Part shown: in pieces, positions 55,306 to 64,000 of the stretch
Position numbering within the stretch: the first letter of the stretch is position 1
Layout: each line of letters starts with the position of its first letter
Notes under the pieces: model-generated
What the model was told of the DNA's origin: nothing
Database searches by the model: none
What the model saw: the letters and a program-made list of their open reading frames with translations, nothing else
Source of the DNA: Sophora flavescens
Taxonomy: Eukaryota > Streptophyta > Magnoliopsida > Fabales > Fabaceae
NCBI GenBank assembly: GCA_030762895.1
Contig: CM061062.1
Location: forward strand, 291,568,985 to 291,632,984
Reading direction: 5' to 3'
Length of the DNA: 64,000 bases
Translations under genes and position numbers: made by a program

Positions 55306-56608
55306 CATTGTAAATTTTCTTGTTGCTGGTGTTGTTCCTGCAGGTACAAGTAGACATAAGTTCCACAAGCTCAAAAGCGATGCAAAGTACTATGTGTGGG
55401 ATGATCCCTACCTGTGGAAGTTTTGCAGTGATCAGGTTATTCGGAGGTGTATCCCTGATCATGAGACAGAGTCCATTTTACACTTCTCTCATGCCTCCCA
55501 AGTTGGAGGACATTTTGGACCACAGAGGACAACAAGAAAAGTCCTGGATTCTGGGTTCTACTGGCCCACAATTTTGAGAGATTCCTATGAGGTATACAGG
55601 AATTGCAAAGAATGTCAAACAACAGGCCCAGCCATCACTCATAGGAGTGAGATGCCTCAGCAGCCCATGCTTTATTGTGAAGTTTTTGATGTGTGGGGGA
55701 TGGACTTCATGGGTCATTTCCCTGCTTCTCTTGGTTATTTGTATATTCTTTTGGCTGTTGATTATGTTTCAAAGTGGGTGGAAGCAATTCCCACTAGGAC
55801 TAACGATGCTAAAACTGTTTCCAAATTTGTTAGGTCCAACATTTTTTGCAGGTTTGGCATACCTAAGGCCATCATCAGTGACCAGGGCACTCACTTCTGC
55901 AACAGAACCATGGAAGCCTTACTCAGAAAGTATGGGGTTGTACATAGAGTTTCCACTGCTTACCATCCCCAGACCAATGGCCAGGCTGAAATATCAAACA
56001 AGGAGATCAAGCAAATTCTAGAGAAGATGATGCAGCCTAATAGAAAGGAATGAAGCCACCGTCTGGAAGACGCACTGTGGGCTCAGAGGACTGCTTTCAA
56101 GACCCCTATAGGAATGTCCCCATTTCGGCTTGTATTTGGTAAAGCATGTCACCTCCCTGTGGAAGTTGAGCATCGGGCATATTGGGCAGTAAAGAGTTGT
56201 AACTTGGACTTGAAGGAAGCTGGTGTTGAAAGAAAACTGCAGTTGCAGCAACTTGAGGAGCTTAGGCTAGAAGCCTATGAAAGCTCCAGGATTTATAAAG
56301 AAAAGACAAAACTTTTTCATGATAAGATGATTGTTAGGAAAGAATTTTTTGTGGGCCAGAAAGTCTTACTGTTTAATTCCCGCCTGAGATTGATGGCTGG
56401 GAAACTTAGGTCCAAATGGGATGGCCCCTTTGTTGTTACTAACGTTTTTCCTTATGGTGCAGTAGAGATTCAAAGTGTAGGTACCAACAAGACCTTCAAG
56501 GTTAACGGGCAGAGGCTAAAGCCATTCCATGGTGTGGATGTTGGTGATCCTATGGATGCAAATGTCGAGGAGCTCTCCTTGGAAGCTCCCACCTACTCCG
56601 ATACTTGA
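55306..56608 (+). pseudogene. Ath-1 integrase, one nonsense codon
   Basis: In the +1 frame the protein continues from RNase H: ADIVNFLVAGVVPAGTSRHK, DDPYLWKFCSDQVIRRC, H2C2 domain (HFSHASQVGGHFGPQRTTRK, CKECQTTGP). The catalytic core is intact: WGMDFMGHFP, SDQGTHFCN and QTNGQAEISNKEIKQIL. A TGA at 56051-56053 replaces a Trp. The C-terminal part resumes at once (SHRLEDALWAQRTAFKTPIG) and includes the GPF block GPFVVTNVFPYGAVEI, ending at TGA 56606-56608. One base insertion and one stop separate it from integrity. Confidence 0.92.
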
Positions 56609-58040
56609 TTAGGGAGTTTCCTTTCCTTTCCCTTCACTCTGATTGTATAGTTCTGTTGTTCATTGGGGACAATGCATGTTTTAAGTGTGGGGGGGGGGGG
56701 GGGGGGAACTAGTTGTAGTTTTTCCTTTTCTTTGAATAAAGCTCCTGAATAATTTGAGAAGCTCAGGAGTTATGTTGAGTCTTTTGTTGGCAAGTTTGAT
56801 GGATTTTGATTGATGTTGCACAGATTGCTTGCATGATTTATGTGATGACTCCCCCTAGGCTGAAAAATTTTTTGAGTTTGAAAAGTGATTCCCATGTGAA
56901 ATTGAAAACCGAACTTTGAGATTTTGTTATGATGGCATGATTTATGATAAGTTTGGGGTAATAGGAAGCACACACTAGGGATATAATCTCTTTCAAATAA
57001 TTTGCATGAATGTCCAGGTGAGGTTTTGAGCCTCCAACATGTTTTAAACTGTGTGAAATCACTTTCAAGTTGCACTTTTCTGAATTTGCTTGAATCTCTT
57101 TATGGTTTGCATGATTATGTGTTTGCTTCAGATGATTTAGGCATTTTCTTTGTAAATAGCTACTTAGCCTAAAATAACCATTTCCTAATGCATGTTCCCT
57201 AGTTAGCCCCATTGAGCCTGATTAGCCTGTTAATTCTTGATAACCTAATGTTATAAGCCCAAAAATCTGGAAAACCATGTTAACCCGATCTTAGGATTAG
57301 GAGAGCATGTAATCTTAGAATGGGTGCAAGAAACTAAGTTTGGGGTGGCTGCAAGGTGTAATATGTTGTTGGGATTGAGAAAAAAAAATACAATAAAAAG
57401 GTTGGAGCCAAAGGCTTGTTTCCACAAAAAAAAAGTGTAAAAATGATAAAAATAAAAGAGGTTGTAGTCACCCAAAGCATAAATGAAAATGAAGAAAGGA
57501 ACTTGAGTAGATTTTCAAAGTGTAAATAATGTTCATGCTCTCTTAGTTCCTAGGGCCTTCAGCCTAGTTCCTTTTGTATATCCTACCCTTAGCCAGGCCC
57601 CATTACAACCCATAAAAGACCTTTTGATGTTGCATGCATGTTTTCTGTGGGAATCATTTGGAGATGAAAATCAAATTTATGGGAAGTGTTCTTGAAAAGT
57701 GAAACTGAGTGCAATGTTGATAGCCTGACACAAACTGAGTGATTGAGTGATATACTAAATGCCCTTGTGAGGAAGGCAGTTGTTTGAAGTTGGTGAACTC
57801 CCTCTTGTGTGTAACTTAGATCCCTTGCTTAGATTTCTGATTGCCTGAATGATGAAATTCTCAAATGTTTAGAATAAATGAATGTGGGGATTGCTTTGCT
57901 TGAAAGGGGGGACATTGAAGAAAACGGTTCTGATGTATTGCTTGAATTTGTGCAATGTTGATTGAATCTTTTAAGCTTGTCAGGTCTTGAGTCTTTTTGA
58001 TTTTTGAGTTTTAGTTTGCTTGGGGACAAGCAAAGTTTAA
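56609..58040 (+). other. Ath-1 3'UTR with two conserved hairpins and a G18 run
   Basis: No env-like ORF is seen. CATTG-GGGA-CAATG (56661-56674) is a short version of the Grp-1 tetraloop hairpin. TTAAGTGTG and G18 (56689-56706) follow where the others have an internal purine tract. The conserved 14-nt-loop hairpin is GCTCCTGA / TCAGGAGT with loop ATAATTTGAGAAGC (56741-56770). The remaining sequence to 58040 is non-coding and ends in the conserved GGGGACAAGCAAAGTTTAAG text. Confidence 0.75.
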
Positions 58041-58053
58041 GTTTGGGGTATTT
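58041..58053 (+). other. Ath-1 polypurine tract
   Basis: GTTTGGGGTATTT directly precedes the 3' LTR, similar to the Grp-1 and Orph-1 tracts. Confidence 0.7.
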
Positions 58054-59453
58054 TGATCAGCCTCTGACTCATCTAGTTTTATGGCTAGTATGACCAGGGT
58101 TTTGTGCAAATTATATCCTATTTTCACCCAAATTAGATTAGATTGTCCTCAAGCAAGGTTTTGAGTCTCTAAAGTAGTTTTAGGTTAATTTAGCTAGTTT
58201 GAGTCAAAATAATGCACTTATAGTTATTTCCTTGTTTTCAGGTTAAGTAGAAGTTGAGGAAATAAAGAAACAGGGGATTCGCCTCGCGAGAGTTTTGCTC
58301 GCCTCGCGAACCTGAAAGCCAGCAGAACAGTGAAAATGTCATCCTCTCTGGTTCTCCCCGCGACTACTCTTCTCGCCTCGCGACCCCGAAGCCTGACTGT
58401 TCCAAGAAAATGCAAGGTCTCTGGTTCGCCCCGCGAGTCATCCAACCCTGAAAGTCAGAGACGATCATGGCTTGCCCGTGTTGAAGGTCACGGCTGTGGA
58501 AGTTTTGAAGTTGAAGAGGTTCGCCTCGCAATCATACATTCGCCTCGCGAGCCTGGAAGTCAGAAAGTATCAAGGTTGGCCCCTGATGTTCATAACGGGC
58601 GTAATAAGAAGACTCTTCAGTTCGTCACCTCGCGAATATGTGTTCGCCTCGCGATAATACCAAAGGTTGCTGACTCTTCACAAGATTCGCGTCACGAGAT
58701 ATGCTTCGCCTCGCGAGTGGGCTAAAATTATGAATAGTATAAAAGGCTGTTCTGAACAGATTGTAAAGACTTTTGCTTCTCCATTGTTCTGTTTTACATT
58801 TTTCTGTGTGTTTTCGTTTTTGTCATGGAGAACTAAGTTTCTAGGATTAATCTATTGTAATCGATTTCCACTATACTTGAGGTTATTGTATTTCCTGTTT
58901 TGTATGATTTTCCCTCTTCAATGCCATGCTTTATATTTCTGTTTGCTTAATTTAGGAGTATATTGTATTGTGTTGATTTATTTCCGGTGATATCATGTTC
59001 CTAGAATTAATCGCGTTTGCTTAATTCGCGTGTGTACGTTTCGTGTTCGCTTAGTTCACGAAGGGCTTAACCCCGTTTGCTTAATTCGGGAATAGGGACA
59101 TGTATCTGTAGTAGTGGTTTTGCTTGTAAATTGTTGCTACAACCGGGAGGGGATTAGAATCTGCTTAGGGGCTTGGAAATTGCATGAACCTATGATAGTT
59201 TGGAAATCGAGAGCAATAGATTAATCTGTTTTTGGTCATTTGATAACCTCTTTGAACTGCCTTATTTTATTACTCTGTTTTCATTGTTTTGTTCTCTTTG
59301 ATTGCATCCCAAACCAAACCCCCCCCCCCCCCCCCAAAACTGTTTTTTTGTGAAAATTAACACTTTAAGAGTCCTTGAGAGACGACATCCGAGTTGTCGC
59401 CCTAAAGTACAGTTTTAAAACCCCGCTCGTCCTTTTTGGCGCGTGCGCGACCA
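58054..59453 (+). repeat. Ath-1 3' LTR
   Basis: 1400 bp. Dyad array at 58275-58715, 19 bp shorter than in the 5' LTR because one CGCCCCGCGA site is missing. TATA box at 58738-58745. A C17 run at 59319-59335 replaces C7 of the 5' LTR. It ends GCGCGACCA. Confidence 0.92.
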
Positions 59454-59563
59454 CACAACCAAAACTCAAAACAAAAAGATCAAATATATACAGAAAAATA
59501 AAAAAGAATAAAAATGTCTAAATTAGTTGCCTCCTTTGTTACTAATGATATTGGCAAAACCAA

Positions 59564-59581
59564 TCCCCGGCAACGGTGCCA
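59564..59581 (-). other. Orph-1 primer-binding site (tRNA-Asp)
   Basis: On the minus strand this reads TGGCACCGTTGCCGGGGA, one mismatch to the tRNA-Asp complement, six bases after the LTR end. The interval 59459-59587 is the Orph-1 leader cut off by Ath-1. Confidence 0.88.
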
Positions 59582-59587
59582 AAAACT

Positions 59588-61062
59588 TGTTGGACTAAAA
59601 TATAGGCAAGTATACCTAGTCGTGCAAGTAATACGATGGTGAGACCGGTTATCGTATCCATAGGGATCGGTTGTCAATTACCAATTCACATGCTCGACAA
59701 CTATCTAGCGCAAACAGAGAAATCAAAATAAACAAAAACAGAAGGAATAAAATCTTTTTGTCTTGTTGGAGACTTTTAACAAACACTTGGAGTGCGGAAA
59801 GGATATGTTGGGATCAGATTTCACCAAACCTCTGCCTCATGTACTACCAGGACTAGATACCTCCCATTCATGCTTCAAATATTAAAATCAACCCACTAGA
59901 TTACTCAAGCCCCGATTCCTCGGATGATAAGAGCCTAAATCCACTAATAGACCCTAATTCCTTAGGTGGCCTAGATTAATGAATTTGCATTAAGATTAGG
60001 GATTACACGATTACTAGTAAACCAAGCTCCATTCTTAGATGCAAGGGTTACTAGGTGATTAAATTCAGATCCGGTTCTAATACGAATTTCCCAATTGCAT
60101 ACCAAAACACAAATCAAGTCATGGGGGTGCTAGCCACAACAAGCATTAAGCATGGAAAATTAATCACTAATATGAAGGCATGAACACAGAATAATCAGTC
60201 AAGGCAAATACATAATAATCAGTTTGATTACATCTAATCCCAACAAACAGGGATTAACTACTCATAATTACAGAGAAAGCCAAACCAGAAAAACAGTAGA
60301 GAAAGGAAGAAAGGGAGAACTCCATTGAAGCTTCCCACTGTCGTCACAGCAACCCCCTAACTCATCTCCCTTTTAGGGTTGGAACCCTAGTCCAGCCGCA
60401 GCCTCCAAGTGCTTCCCCCTCCAAGAGACTCCTACTTTCTGCCCTAAAACAACAACTTATATCAATCAGACTCTGCGCGCGCTCGCGAGGCGAGACCTGG
60501 CTCGCGAGGCGAGACCTGGCTCGCGAGGCGAGACCTGGCTCGCGAGGCGAGACCTGGCTCGCGAGGCGAATATTAAAAATCTGTTCTTCAGAGATTGGAT
60601 CTCTCGCGAGGCGAGAGTGGCTCGCGAGGCGAGACAGCGAGGTTCTTCTCAAATACGCCCGTGATGAGTATCAGGGCCTGGACGTGATGGCTTCTGTTCC
60701 TCGGGATCGCGAGGCGAGACATGGTTCGCCTGGCGAGACATGGTTCGCCTGGCGAGACAGAAATGGTTGCATTCACTGGCACAGTCAGGCCTTCAGGTTC
60801 GCGTGGCGAGATCCAGTCTCGCGGGGCGAAGCTTCAGAATTCTGCTTGGCTCAATTTCTTCTCTTTTCAGGCTCTAACTTCATCCAAGCTTCATCATGGC
60901 CAAATCTTGGGCAATTAATCATAAATTCCTGCAAAACAACACCAAGAACCGCATCACCCGTTCCAAGGGAAAAACTAACTAAAGTCAAATAAAGTATGCC
61001 TAATCTATATGAAAAATGCATGCAAAAGTGTACAGGAAATATGATGTAAAATCACACTATCA
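59588..61062 (-). repeat. Orph-1 5' LTR with expanded dyad array
   Basis: 1475 bp. The dyad array (60474-60830) begins with five head-to-tail copies of the 19-bp unit CTCGCGAGGCGAGACCTGG (last copy variant), where the partner LTR has two. Other parts are nearly identical to 45709-47107, which indicates a recent insertion. Confidence 0.92.
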
Positions 61063-61375
61063 ACCTACGTGTCTGTTATACTTTTTATTTCTTTACTTTG
61101 TTATGTTGAGAATGGCCTGTACTGATAAAGGCCCTGTATAGTTATATAGTTTGTACAAAACTGCTGATGCATATGATGATATATACCGATATGTTATGTT
61201 TGATTATGTTGTTGTATTATGTTGTACATTAAGTTAAAAAGAAAAAAAAAATTATCACCATTTTTTGTATTAAGAAAAGTGTTATAAAATATTATTTTCT
61301 GAAAGTAACCAGCATAATTAACGTTTATTTTTCCGCAACGTGTTACTATGTGATGACCCAAAAAGGGGTGTTGCA

Positions 61376-61441
61376 AGAACTAATCCTGACTATAAGCTAC
61401 AAAAAGTAGCTTTTGTGTTGAATTGAAAAATTTAAACTAAG
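61376..61441. other. Flank between Tek-2 and the LINE
   Basis: Short stretch starting AGAACTAATCC. I see nothing in it except a possible remnant of the Tek-2 target site (AGAAC), which cannot be checked because the left LTR is truncated. Confidence 0.4.
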
Positions 61442-62465
61442 TTTTTTTTTTCAAGACAAAAAGGCATGCAAAGGCATCACAATAGAGAAAGACATCCCAA
61501 CTAGGCTGGCACCCCTAACTCTACCAATCATCTGGAGCACACCTGAATACTATTAAAATTAAAAAAAAGAATAAAAAAACATGGGGGGGGGGGGGGGGGG
61601 GGGGGGGACATGAACCTTACCCATGAATAATTAATGAAACCTATAATTAGGTAAACCAAGCCTATTCCTGAAAAATCTTCCTTAATAAAATCAGGAATAG
61701 CATCCCACCAAACTAAACCAGAAACTCTAGTGCCATAACTAGCTAACTTGTCAGCACAATGATTTCCCTCTCTATAAATATGAGAGACAATGAATTGCAT
61801 TTGCTTTGTGAGTAAGACACAGTTGTTCCATCTATTTCTAATCTTCCAAGGGACAATGTTGTTGTTATCAAAAGCTGCCACCACAAATTGAGAGTCACTC
61901 TCCAACCAAAGATAATACCAACCCTTCTTGAAAGCAATCTCAATACAATACATGGCTCCATGTAATTCGGCTAGCAGAGAAGATTGGGAACCAAGGTTGA
62001 CTGTAAAACAACCTAAAAAAGCCGAATTACAATCTCTAAAAAGACCACCACAGGCTGCTGGACCAGGAGAACCAAGAGCACTGCCATCAGAATTACATTA
62101 CACCGTGTTCCTTAATGGAGGATACCATTTTACCTCTTTTAACCGAGGAGCAGGGATAGGATGACATTGCAGGTTGAAGCTCTTAAGAAAAGAGAATTCA
62201 GAAATTGAGTTAGACATTGTTCCTTTGCTAAACCGACCAGACAGAGAAACATTAGAATGGATTAAGGCCATTGCAGATCTGACTGGCACAAGCTTATTAT
62301 CAAACCTTGCTTTATTTCTACGATGCCACACAATATACACAATATTAAGGATACCTGCAATTATCATATCCTGAACCTATGAGCTCCAGCCTTTATTGCA
62401 AATAGAGATAACAACATCAAAGGAAGAACAATCAATTGACCAGTTCAGATTAATCATGAAAAGAT
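61442..62465 (-). mobile_element. LINE (L1-type) 3' end, 5'-truncated
   Basis: The minus strand carries the C-terminal RNase H region of a plant L1 element and ends in a run of A (plus-strand T run at about 61449-61458). Only about 1 kb is present; endonuclease and RT are missing, as is usual after incomplete reverse transcription. I could not find a convincing target-site duplication. The exact left and right ends are uncertain. Confidence 0.75.
61528..62465 (-). pseudogene. LINE RNase H domain, two nonsense codons
   Basis: One frame runs from about 62465: WSIDCSSFDVVISICNKGWS, a TAG near 62376, IIAGILNIVYIVWHRRNKAR, LKEVKWYPPLRNTV, a TAA at 62098-62100, then RNase H. The catalytic acids are visible: Asp in CNSDGSALG, Glu in LLAELHGAMY, Asp in LWLESDSQF, and the His/Asp block REGNHCADKLASYG. 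This is the plant 'putative ribonuclease H' type that ends many L1 ORF2 proteins. The last codons run into a G25 (plus-strand) homopolymer. Confidence 0.82.
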
Positions 62466-62525
62466 AAGATTTATATCAAAATTGCTTTCAAAATAAAAAA
62501 TCCAAAACATAAACCACTTCACTTT

Positions 62526-62949
62526 AAACTCAATTTTAACCAAATCAATTTTACAAAATCAATTTCATTCAAAATCACTTTTATCAGATGCTTATCCAAA
62601 CACACGTACGCTTAGTTCTTACTAGTAATGGGTTTCAAATTTAGATTAACCTCTTTTATTATACCTTTTCTCTCATATTATATTATGCTATAAACAAACA
62701 CACACAAAAAAAAACTTTGGTTGGAATTTATTCAAGTTTAGTTTTAACCAAATCAATTTTACAAAATCAATTTCATTCAAAATCACTTTTATCAAATGCT
62801 TATCCAAACACACGTTTAGTTCTTATTGGTAATGGGTTTCGAATTTAGATTAACCTCTTTTATTATACCTTTTCTCTCGTATTATATTATATACTATAAA
62901 CAAACACAAAATTATTATTATTATTTGGTGGGAATTTATTCAAGTTTAA
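62526..62949 (+). repeat. Direct tandem duplication, period about 208 bp
   Basis: TTTTAACCAAATCAATTTTA at 62534 recurs at 62742. The copies share long identical blocks (for example CTTATCCAAACACACG, then GGTAATGGGTTTC versus AGTAATGGGTTTC) and differ by scattered substitutions and small indels. Text such as TCAAAATCACTTTTATCAAA is reminiscent of MITE-like legume repeats; this is inference. Confidence 0.8.
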
Positions 62950-63391
62950 TTTTATCTTTTCTTTTTTCTCTGCTAATATATACCTCTCACACAGGAAAAC
63001 TTGACAAGACAGTAAGGGAAGAAAATAAATTTCAATCTCTCCTCTGTCAATTCTTCTACTAGTTCATGTTTATTAAATAAAAAATACTTTTTATTCAATA
63101 ATCTCTTATTTAATATTAAAAATATTAAAAATTTGTAGGTTACAGTATCATGCTCTTGAGTTATTAATTTATTTTTTAAAATATGTAAATATAAAAAAAA
63201 TAATACAAATAAGTAAGAAATATAAATGAATATACATGATACTGTTAAATACGATACTTAATATTTGATGTTTAAATATCAAAATTATTTTCCATAATTG
63301 TCACTCGGATTAAGTAAGATGCTTTAATTTCATAAATTATTTGTCAACAGGGGTTTACTTGTCTAGTCAAGCATTCCACCAATCCACTCAT
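62950..63391. other. A/T-rich spacer
   Basis: I see no gene or repeat structure here apart from simple A/T-rich runs. Confidence 0.6.
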
Positions 63392-63475
63392 CACTAGTGT
63401 AGAAAACGAATTCTACAACAGGTTTTTACATCGATTCACTTGCAAACGATTTAATAAAAAAGATGGTGGCACTAG
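63392..63475 (+). mobile_element. Possible CACTA-type fragment
   Basis: CACTAGTGTAGAAAACG at 63392 resembles the end of plant CACTA transposons, and a second CACTAG occurs at 63470-63475. The copy is not inverted there, so this is not a complete element. Low confidence. Confidence 0.25.
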
Positions 63476-63567
63476 GGCATACTTGCTAAATTGAATTTTA
63501 TAATGCTTCTTACCTCCCTTTTATCCTCTATTGGCTCCTTTCTTTTTTATTAAAAAATGGTATAATT

Positions 63568-63745
63568 ATTGAGTTGGTCCCTGAATTATTTGAGAATTTT
63601 CAATTAGGTCTCTAAACTGAAAAAGTTACTAATTAGGTCCCTGAACATATATAAAATTTTCAATTGGGTTCCTAAACTAAAAATTTTCAAATTGGGTCCC
63701 TAAATTTATATAAAATTTTCAACTAGGTCCCTAAAATAAAAAGTT
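63568..63745 (+). repeat. Degenerate minisatellite, AGGTCCCTAAA units
   Basis: About five units of roughly 33 bp, each with TTGGTCCCTGAA / TTAGGTCTCTAAAC / TAGGTCCCTGAAC / TGGGTCCCTAAAT / TAGGTCCCTAAAA and A/T-rich spacers such as TATATAAAATTTTCAA. Confidence 0.7.
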
Positions 63746-63861
63746 GAATATATAAAATAAAAATAATAAAATGATAGATGATGAAATTTAAAAAAAAATA
63801 ATATTGTTTGACATAATAAAATGACAAAAGATGAATATGAGAGGAAAAACTCACTATTTAA

Positions 63862-63885
63862 AATAAAATAAAATAAAATAAAGCT
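63862..63885 (+). repeat. AAAAT microsatellite
   Basis: About four to five copies of AAAAT/TAAAA. Confidence 0.7.
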
Positions 63886-63916
63886 TAGCGAGAAAAACTA
63901 TTGTTTAGCATAATAG

Positions 63917-64000
63917 AATCAAGTCTCTTGGCCTAGTGGTTGTAAGGCCTGCCCTGGGACACTCTAGGGGTCGACTTGGTTTGCTCCCGGGTTCGATTCC
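63917..64000 (+). mobile_element. 5' end of a tRNA-derived SINE, cut by the window edge
   Basis: A-box-like TGGCCTAGTGG at 63929-63939 and B-box GGTTCGATTCC at 63990-64000, 50 bp apart. Both match the RNA polymerase III consensus. The sequence between does not fold as a normal tRNA by eye, and the spacing is long, so a SINE head is more likely than a tRNA gene. Confidence 0.65.

Larger units (their letters stand above)
49571..59453 (+). mobile_element. Ath-1: Athila-type Ty3/gypsy element inserted in Orph-1
   Basis: TGATCAGCC at 49571 to GCGCGACCA at 59453, flanked by CACAA at 49566-49570 and 59454-59458. LTRs are 1421 and 1400 bp. Internal order: tRNA-Asp-type primer site, gag, protease, RT, RNase H, integrase, long 3'UTR, purine tract. 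RT and integrase motifs match the Athila clade. No env-like ORF is visible in 56609-58040. Stops and a few one-base shifts inactivate it, but most of the coding text is readable, so it is fairly young. Confidence 0.92.
45709..61062 (-). mobile_element. Orph-1: non-autonomous LTR element with one orphan ORF
   Basis: Left end TGTTGGACT at 45709, right end ACACTATCA at 61062, flanked by ACCTA at 45704-45708 and 61063-61067. It runs on the minus strand: LTR 61062-59588, tRNA-Asp primer site, leader, one ORF (49548-48697), structured 3'UTR, purine tract, LTR 47107-45709. Ath-1 lies inside its leader. Without Ath-1 it is about 5.5 kb. It has no Gag, protease, RT or integrase that I can find, so it must be moved by proteins from elsewhere. 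Its LTR and 3'UTR show kinship with Grp-1 and Ath-1. Confidence 0.9.
6260..61375 (+). mobile_element. Tek-2: tandem chromovirus with three LTRs and two internal regions
   Basis: The plus-strand order is LTR remnant 6260-8225, internal unit a (8226-20205), LTR (20206-38151), internal unit b (38152-42225) and LTR (42226-61375). The middle LTR is preceded by the purine tract of unit a and followed by a tRNA-Met primer site and the gag of unit b, so it is shared. Grp-1, Tek-3 and Orph-1 interrupt it. Without insertions each full LTR is about 3.8 kb, long even for Tekay elements. Both internal units are decayed. Such three-LTR arrays usually arise by unequal recombination between LTRs of related copies. 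Confidence 0.88.
42226..61375 (+). repeat. Tek-2 third LTR, interrupted by Orph-1
   Basis: It starts TGTAACATCC at 42226 after the purine-rich AGTAGGGTAGTAT and ends GGGGTGTTGCA at 61375, with Orph-1 inserted at 45709-61062. Without the insert it is about 3.79 kb. It holds a TGAGTCA cluster, TATA box and a third copy of the acidic ORF. I see no other gene in 42226-45150 or 61068-61375. Confidence 0.9.

Noticed and set aside
56609..58040. Env-like gene in Ath-1
   Set aside because: Some Athila elements have one here, but only short antisense ORFs are visible, without signal peptide or membrane segment that could be believed.
63392..63475. Complete CACTA transposon
   Set aside because: Ends are not inverted repeats and there is no coding part; kept only as a low-confidence fragment.
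63929..64000. tRNA gene
   Set aside because: A and B boxes fit, but spacing is too long and no cloverleaf is evident; a SINE head fits better.

Overview
The window is plant nuclear DNA, most likely from a eudicot with a repeat-rich genome. It is A/T-rich. Essentially everything from 1 to 61375 is nested LTR retrotransposon sequence, and I see no host protein gene, rRNA gene or complete tRNA gene. The primer-binding sites match the 3' ends of plant initiator tRNA-Met and tRNA-Asp. A LINE remnant of a type common in legumes, a tRNA-derived SINE start and a direct duplication with a legume-like 'latent' repeat sequence lie at the right end. The family-level assignment of the host is only a guess.

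I use labels for the elements. Tek-1 (1-6259, minus strand) is a Tekay-type Ty3/gypsy chromovirus that runs off the left edge. Tek-2 (6260-61375, plus strand) is a related chromovirus in tandem form, LTR-internal(a)-LTR-internal(b)-LTR, with LTRs of about 3.8 kb. Three elements have inserted into Tek-2. Grp-1 (12291-19783, plus) is in the integrase gene of unit a; it encodes only Gag and protease. Tek-3 (23744-37813, minus), a third chromovirus, is in the middle LTR. Orph-1 (45709-61062, minus) is in the last LTR; it is non-autonomous and carries a single orphan ORF. Tek-3 itself carries two solo LTRs, Sol-F (28894-30412) and Sol-G (34156-35566). Orph-1 carries Ath-1 (49571-59453, plus), an Athila-type element with decayed gag-protease-RT-RNase H-integrase. 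All six insertions are bounded by recognisable 5-bp target-site duplications (one with a mismatch), so the order of events can be read. From 61376 rightward come a 5'-truncated LINE, a 208-bp tandem duplication, A/T-rich spacer, a degenerate minisatellite and the 5' end of a SINE.

Two functional classes are present. Chromoviruses (Tek-1, -2, -3) have tRNA-Met primer sites, CCHC Gag, a chromodomain-like integrase tail, TGAGTCA clusters in U3 and, unusually, an acidic ORF inside the LTR. The Athila-related group (Ath-1, Grp-1, Orph-1, and by LTR similarity Sol-F and Sol-G) has tRNA-Asp primer sites, and its non-autonomous members share 3'-untranslated RNA hairpins with the autonomous one. This suggests that Grp-1 and Orph-1 are mobilised by Athila-type proteins.

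The strongest unexplained signal is in the U3 of all five Athila-related LTR types. Just upstream of the TATA box lies an array of CG-rich, dyad-symmetric sites of two unrelated-looking sequences (TCACGGCC..GCCGTGA and TCGCGAGGCGA). In both the sites come in pairs about 18-21 bp apart, roughly two helical turns, and length differences between paired LTRs fall inside these arrays. A second strong signal is a 3'UTR hairpin with an almost invariant 14-nt loop and base-paired compensatory changes in its stem across three families.
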